Shown piece by piece: positions 57,558 to 64,000 of a DNA stretch of 64,000 nucleotides. The translations under genes and the position numbers were made by a program. Each line of letters begins with the position of its first letter. Position 1 is the first letter of the stretch. The stretch is from Chaenocephalus aceratus (lineage: Eukaryota > Chordata > Actinopteri > Perciformes > Channichthyidae), in the NCBI GenBank assembly GCA_023974075.1, contig JAMFTG010000488.1, positions 248,001 to 312,000 of the forward strand, read 5' to 3'. The notes beneath the pieces were generated by a model. The model ran no database searches. It had not been told where the DNA came from and saw only the letters and a list, made by a program, of their open reading frames with translations.

Positions 57558-57729
57558 ATACAAATACGTTCATAAATGTGTGTTATATTTCTCAGTAGTC
57601 GGATTATTTTACTGTATTGAAAGTTGTATAATGTATGCATATTAATATATTAACTATTGCCATGGTGTACTTAAGTACAATTTTGAGGGGCTTGTACTGT
57701 CATGATATTTAGTTTTGTCTGTTTAGTCA

Positions 57730-60700
57730 AAAGACCTCATGAAAGAAACAACAAGAAGTGAGGATACCCGGCCCGGAGGAAGCCCGGGGTCCCCTTCTGG
57801 AGCCAGGCCCAGAAGGAGGACTCGTCGGCGAGCGTCTGGTGGCCGGGCTTGCCACGGAGCCCGGCCGGGCCCAGCCCGAAAAGGCAACGTGGGCAACACC
57901 TCCGCTTCTCCGTCCCGCGGGCCCACCACCTACGGGAAACATCGATGGGGTCGGGTGCGCTGCCAGAAGGGTGGCAGTGAAAGCGGAGGGTCTCGACGGA
58001 CCAGACCCGGGCGGCAGAAGCTGGCTTTGGGGACGTGGAACGTCACCTCTCTGGGGGGGAAGGAGCCGGAGCTTGTGCGGGAGGTGGAGCGGTACCAGTT
58101 GGATCTGGTTGGGCTCACCTCTACGCACAGCGTCGGCTCTGGAACCTTACTTCTGGATAGGGGTTGGACTCTATTCTTCTCCGGAGTTGCTCAGGGTGTG
58201 AGGCGCCGGGCGGGTGTGGGGATACTCACAAGTCCCCGGTTAGGTGCTTCGTTGTTGGAGTTTACCCCAGTGGACGAGAGGGTCGCCTCCCTACGCCTGC
58301 GGGTTATGGGGGGGAAAACTCTGACTGTTGTGTGTGCTTATGCACCCAACAGCAGTTCAGAGTATTCGGCCTTCTTGGAGACCCTGGAAAGAGTCCTGTA
58401 TGGGGCTCCTGAAGGGGACTCCTTAGTCTTGCTGGGAGACTTCAACGCACATGTGGGCAATGATGGAGACACTTGGAGGGGCGTGATTGGGAGGAACGGC
58501 CCCCCTGATCTGAACCGGAGTGGTGGTTTGTTACTGGACTTCTGTGCTAGTCATGGATTGGCCATAACAAACACCATGTTCGAACATAAGGATGCTCATA
58601 AGTGTACGTGGTACCAGAGCACCCTAGGCAGAAGGTCCATGATCGATTTCGTTATCGTATCATCGGACCTGAGGCCGTATGTTTTGGACACTCGGGTAAA
58701 GAGAGGGGCGGAGTTGTCAACTGATCACCATCTGGTGGTGAGTTGGGTCGAGTGGCGGGGGAAGCCTCTGGATAGACCTGGTAAGCCCAAACGTGTAGTT
58801 CGGGTGAACTGGGAACGTCTGGAGGAGGCCCAAGTTCAGGAGGCCTTCAACTCACACCTCCGGCGGAGCTTTTCGGGCATTCCTGTGGAGGTTGGGGACA
58901 TTGAACCAGAGTGGTCGGTGTTCAAAGCCTCTATTGCCGAAGCCGCGGTGGGGAGCTGTGGTCTCAAGGCCCTAGGTGCCTCAAGGGGCGGTAACCCTCG
59001 AACCTCCTGGTGGACACCGGTGGTCAGGGAAGCCGTCCGACTGAAGAAGGAGGCCTTCAGGGATTTGTTATCCCGGGGGACTCCCGAGGCAGTTGCAAGG
59101 TACCGACAGGCCCGAAGGGCAGCAGCCTCATCCGTGGCCGAGGCAAAGCAGCGGGTGTGGGAGAAGTTCGGAGAAGACATGGAGAAGGACTTTCGGGCGG
59201 CACCAAAGTTGTTCTGGAAAACTGTCCGACACCTCAGGAGGGGGAAGCAGGGAACCATCCAAGCTGTGTACAGTAAGGATGGGACGTTGTTGACCTCAAC
59301 TGATGGAGTGTTGGGGCGTTGGAAGGAACACTTTGAGGAACTCCTGAACCCGACAACTCCGCCCACTATGTTAGAGGCAGAGCTGGAGTATGACGGGGGA
59401 TCAACACCAATCTCCCGGTGGGAGGTCACTGAGGTCGTTAAACAACTCCACAGTGGCAAAGCCCCGGGGGTGGATGAGATCCGCCCGGAAATGCTGAAGG
59501 CTCTGGGTGTTGAGGGACTGTCATGGTTGACACGTCTCATCAACGTTGCGTGGAAGTCGGAAACAGTACCGAAGGAGTGGCAGACCGGGGTGGTGGTCCC
59601 CCTGTTCAAAAAGGGGGATCAGAGGGTGTGTGCCAATTACAGAGGCATCACACTACTCAGCCTCCCGGGAAAGTTTACTCCAAGGTACTTGAAAGGAGGG
59701 TCAGGCCGATTGTCGAACCTCAGATTGAGGAGGAACAATGCGGATTCCGTCCTGGTCGTGGAACGACGGATCAGCTTTTTACTCTCGCAAGGATCCTGGA
59801 GGGGGCCTGGGAGTACGCTTATCCGGTCTACATGTGTTTTGTAGACTTGGAGAAGGCGTATGACCGGGTTCCCAGGGAGTTACTGTGGGAGGTGCTGCGG
59901 GAGTATGGGGTGAGGGGGTCTCTACTCAGGGCCATCCAATCTCTGTACTCCCAAAGCGAGAGCTGTGTCCGGGTCCTCGGCAGTAAGTCGGACCCATTTC
60001 CGGTGAGGGTTGGCCTCCGCCAGGGCTGCGCTTTGTCACCAATCCTGTTTGTAATATACATGGATCGGATTTCGAGGCGTAGTCGTGGGGGGGGGGGTCT
60101 GCAGTTCGGTGGACTAAGGATTGCACCACTGCTTTTTGCAGATGATGTGGTTCTGATGGCTTCATCGGTCTGCGACCTTCAGCACTCACTGGATCGGTTC
60201 GCAACCGAGTGTGAAGCGGCTGGGATGAGGATCAGCACCTCCAAATCTGAGGCCATGGTTCTCAGCAGGAAACCGATGGACTGTTCACTCCAAGTAGGGA
60301 ATGAGTCCTTACCCCAAGTGAAGGAGTTCAAGTATCTCGGGGTCTTGTTCTCGAGTGAGGGATCAATGGAGCGTGAGATGGGCCGGAGAATCGGAGCAGC
60401 GGGAGCGGTATTGCAGTCGCTTTACCGCACCGTTGTGACGAAAAGGGAGCTGAGCCGGAAGGCAAAGCTCTCTGTCTACCGGGCCATTTTCGTTCCTACC
60501 CTCACCTATGGTCATGAAGGATGGGTCATGACCGAAAGAACGAGATCGCGGATACAAGCGGCCGAGATGGGTTTCCTCCGCCGGGTGGCTGGTGTCTCCC
60601 TTAGAGATAAGGTGAGAAGTTCGGTCATCAGGGAGGGACTCGGAGTTGAGCCGCTCCTCCTTCGCGTCGAAAGAAGCCAGTTGAGGTGGTTCGGGCACCT

Positions 60701-60950
60701 AGTTAGGATGCCACCTGGGCGCCTCCCTAGGGAGGTGTTCCAGGCACGTCCAGCTGGGAAGAGACCAAGGGGTAGACCTAGGACCAGGTGGAGGGATTAT
60801 ATCTCTTCGCTGGCCTGGGAGCGCCTTGGGATCCCCCAGTCAGAGCTGGTTGATGTCGCCAGGGAAAAGAAAGTTTGGGGCTCTCTGCTGGAACTGCTAC
60901 CCCCGCGACCCGACCACGGATAAGCGGGAGAAGATGGATGGATGGATGGA
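57730..60950 (+). mobile_element. RTE-clade LINE (Rex3-like), copy 2, near full length, one frameshift
   Basis: It is flanked by a perfect 10-bp target duplication TGTTTAGTCA (57720-57729 and 60951-60960) and ends in (GGAT)n. The endonuclease and the start of reverse transcriptase read in one frame from 57739. One C is missing in a C-run near 59665 compared with copy 1, shifting the frame. RT motifs [26 protein letters not shown] and FADDVVLMA and the C terminus continue in the next frame to 60923. No other interruption is seen. It is very similar to copy 1 at 42867-46100. It sits downstream of gene C inside another repeat whose sequence resumes at 60961. Confidence 0.9.
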
Positions 60951-60960
60951 TGTTTAGTCA

Positions 60961-61975
60961 TGGTTTTATTTTAAAGTTCTGTTTTCCCTGTCGCTGGTCT
61001 TCCTTCCTGTGTCAAATTTTCTCATTGTGCTCACATGTTGTGTTTCTGCCTCCCCAGCCCAGCGGTGTATTCTCCTGTGATTACCCTCTTGTGTATTTAG
61101 TCTTGCTTGCCCTTGTGTCCCTTGTCAATTCATTGTTGTTTGCCAGTGGTTTGGTTCCTGTTCCTGGTGTTCTGGATTTCCCTGTTCTGCCCTCCTACAG
61201 TATGGTCCTGGTTTGTTTGTTTGTTTGTTTGTTACTTTCTCATTTGTTCCCCGTTGCCTGCTCCAGTTGTTTTTGTATTGTAACAGCTTTTATTTAATTA
61301 AAATATCTTAATTTACATCCCCTTACCTGCCTCCTTATTTATACTGCTTTTGGGTCCGCAATCTTGCCAAAATCTGACATGTACTTTACTTGAGTATATC
61401 CATTTTTGCTACTTTGCACTTCAACCCCACTACAATTCAGAGGTAAATATTGTACTTGTATTACATTTATTTAATATCTAGATACTTTGCAGATTTGTAT
61501 GAAGGATTTAAGTGATAAACATCACTTAATTAATACTTTATTTAGACTTGGAGTAACTACCACAATCGAACTAAGTAATTAAAACTAGCTGCACCTTTAC
61601 AAGCTTTTTTAACACTTTGCTTTTGTTTAGCAACTTTGTTTTTGTGTAGCTAACCCCCGCCACCAAGTGTTGAAAAATAATATTGCACTATATATATAAA
61701 TAAAAAAAACTGACATGCCAACAACACCCATACAATGGCTCCTGCACTTAAATGCATCAATAATTATAACAACAAAATATAATATACTATTCTGTAATGT
61801 GCCAATTTGCATAAAGACTACTTCTACTTTTGGTACTTTAAGTATATTTTGATGCCAATCACTTTGTACTTTAACTTGAGTAACATTTTTAATGCAGGAC
61901 TTTTACTTGTATCAGAGTATTCCTACACTCTGGTATTTCTACTTTCACTTTCTGAGTAATTTTTCCACCTCAAAA
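60961..61975. repeat. Repeat-derived intergenic DNA
   Basis: 60961-61320 continues the host repeat broken by the LINE and is CT/GT-rich. 61370-61975 matches the TACTTTACTTGAGTA-type repeat also seen at 23709-24188. No gene recognised. Confidence 0.45.
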
Positions 61976-62705
61976 TGTAAAAATAACACACAAGTAAAAA
62001 GTGTAAGGTAAAGAGACAGGATAAAATACCACATATATAAAAAAGTAGAATAAAACGTGTAGGCATCTGTATATTTTTGTTGCGACACTCACATTTCCGA
62101 GCTTCCCTGAACTACCCAGTGCGATGATTTTGAAAGAGTTTTTTTAACTTTTGTACTGTCCAGACACGCGTGTGTATGGTAGGAGACGAATATGCACACA
62201 TGCAGCTAATAAAACGTTAGCTGTCCATATCAGTACTTTTAACTGTTATTACTGTAGTGAGGGGAACTGTGTGCAGGTGAGTGTTTGCGCCGGAGAGGAT
62301 GAACGCATGTGCACCTCTGCCCGAACGGGGGGCTGGGGGGATTGGGGTGGTCGTTGGGTAAATGCTAAAATAAGCTATCTGCACTTAGCATTGGAGACCA
62401 CGCAGCGCGAGAAAAGACCTACTGGAGAACAGAAGAACTGAGGTAAACTACGTTTTTTTTTCTTTATACTTTATTACTTTGAAATCGTTTGCCAATACAT
62501 TTTATTTTTTTAAGAGCTGCAATGATTAGCTTAATTGGTATTGGGTGACTGTTTTGAGAATTGTTTAAGGCTAATCTTTTATGCAAAAATAGCAGAAAAT
62601 GCAGTTTTTTGCAATATGGAAATGTTATCTTTACATCACATAAAAGGGATTTGCCTTTTTTTTTTAAGCTGTGGTGTACATCTTTCACAATTTTCTCATA
62701 CTTAA
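61976..62705. other. Intergenic DNA, no recognised gene
   Basis: A slightly GC-richer stretch at 62270-62445 ends in a possible donor (ACTGAGGTAAAC). It could be a non-coding first exon of a downstream gene, but nothing else supports that. Confidence 0.25.
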
Positions 62706-63077
62706 AGGTGGGGTAGGTACGTTTGAGAAACCGAGCTAGAATTTGAAAATACACAACCGGAGAACATCTGCCACTTCCTCACAGAGCGCCTCCTCCAACA
62801 CACACGAACGCGCACATGACCAATGAGGGCACGAGATAAATGTGTGCCCCGATGGAAGGCTGACAGGCAGGTAGGCCATCCAGTTACTTTAGCCGGGCTG
62901 GCTAAAATTATTGGTCGTGCTTTTTACAGCGCCACGGCTTCCACAGATGACATTTTTTTATGTATTTATTGTCAAAGCACTTCAGATATTCATTGCTATC
63001 GGGATGTTAAGAGCATTCCATGGAATATAACAACAAGTGTATCTCGAGCCGGTTTCTCAAACGTACCTACCCCACCT
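62706..63077. mobile_element. TTAA-type miniature element (372 bp)
   Basis: Inverted ends AGGTGGGGTAGGTACGTTTG and CAAACGTACCTACCCCACCT, extending through GAGAAACCG-type sequence, are flanked by TTAA at 62702-62705 and 63078-63081. The open frame across it is not a gene. Confidence 0.88.
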
Positions 63078-63081
63078 TTAA

Positions 63082-64000
63082 GCTTTAGAAATGTCTATAG
63101 ATTATGCATTTAGTTAACACGAAAAACAGGGAGGGGACATCATGTAATTTTCTGATGTAGTTGTGGTTTTTGAATGCTGCTGCTAGATGGTGGTAAAGAG
63201 ACACATTTGCTTAGTTGATAATAGTACGTCTAGTACATTCCTGTCACCTACTCATGGGTTCATTGTAGTTCAGCATAAATATTTTGCTCTAAATTAAACA
63301 AGTTTATTATAATGTATTCCTTGTATGGTGTATTGTACTATTTTAGCTATAGTATTCTCTCTTCTAGAGTCAATATTATTACTGTGTATTTCCACTCCTG
63401 ATTAATGTATTTTGTTGGTCAGTAGGCAACTGAGTAGTGTGCCTACTGACCAGTTTGTATTACTATTCCTGGCACCCGATATTTCTGCAGTACTACCGCG
63501 ACCCCCCCAAGGAACAAAGTCATGATGGTCCTTCAGTAAATACAACAAGGAAAGGTAAGTGTATTTGTATTGCACAAGGGAACACAAAGAGCTTTATAAA
63601 AAAACATTAAGATATAGTGCAACAAACACATTGTAAAGTAACTTGACTTACAGTTAATCAATTCCACAAGAGGACTTGCATATATCACCTAAAGTCAACA
63701 TCTTTTGGGTTTGGTCTATAAAAACATGACAAAGAAGCTAGGTCGCAAATGTTTTGTTCTATAACTTTATTTCAATGAATCTAGAAACATTAATCTGTAG
63801 ATTAAACACACAAAGTTTAACATTTGTAATGTATTTGGGGAGGAGTGATTTAATCCATTTTGTTAATGTCCATAAAATGATTAAAGAAGTTCCTAATGCA
63901 ACTTTACGGACAGAAGAAAAATAACATTGAGAACAAATATTTACCATATATTAAGTACAAGAATTATAACATTTCAAAGGCATCAAAATAGTTAGACATA
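63082..64000. other. Terminal stretch, nothing recognised
   Basis: AT-rich, with scattered short open frames only. 63560-63640 is vaguely retroposon-tail-like. Confidence 0.4.

Overview
The window is vertebrate genomic DNA, almost certainly from a teleost fish. Genes are split into small exons with GT-AG introns, nearly all in phase 1. The space between them is filled with fish-type transposons: RTE/Rex3-like LINEs, DIRS fragments, hAT-like and TTAA-flanked miniature elements, and tRNA-derived SINEs. There are no prokaryotic features.

The host content is a tandem array of CD22/Siglec-like immunoglobulin receptors, all on the + strand. From left to right: (i) two sets of transmembrane/cytoplasmic exons at 813-1720 and 3242-3768, the 3' end of one or two receptors whose Ig exons lie mostly before the window; (ii) gene A, 9208-19971, complete, with seven Ig domains, one TM segment and a short tail carrying a single YINL tyrosine motif; (iii) gene B, 27831-47233, with nine Ig exons (one carrying a 1-nt deletion), a TM segment and a long tail with ITIMs; (iv) gene C, 48969-57247, complete, with seven Ig domains and a long ITIM tail like that of B. 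Each gene starts with a similar signal-peptide exon, followed by two successive V-set + short C2 exon pairs, then a run of C2/I-type exons.

The promoter, signal peptide and first Ig exons of A and B lie in a segmental duplication (6624-16341 and 24786-35463). The copies are nearly identical, but the downstream TM/tail exons are unrelated in type: A resembles the short-tailed gene at 3242-3768, and B resembles C. The result looks like a paired-receptor arrangement, with matched ectodomains and contrasting tails. Within the duplication only the first V-set exon has diverged strongly, and it keeps an Arg at the position of the Siglec sialic-acid-binding arginine. Both copies have a large 18-20 bp minisatellite about 600 bp upstream of the start codon, with the E-box CAGCTG in most units. 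All three genes share an ETS/PU.1-like box about 175-195 bp upstream of the ATG.

The rest is mobile or repetitive: two 3.2 kb Rex3-like LINEs with target-site duplications, two differently deleted DIRS remnants inside the duplication, a family of TTAA-flanked elements, hAT-like elements, long inverted-repeat elements, microsatellites and SINEs. From about 57560 to 64000 I see no host gene.
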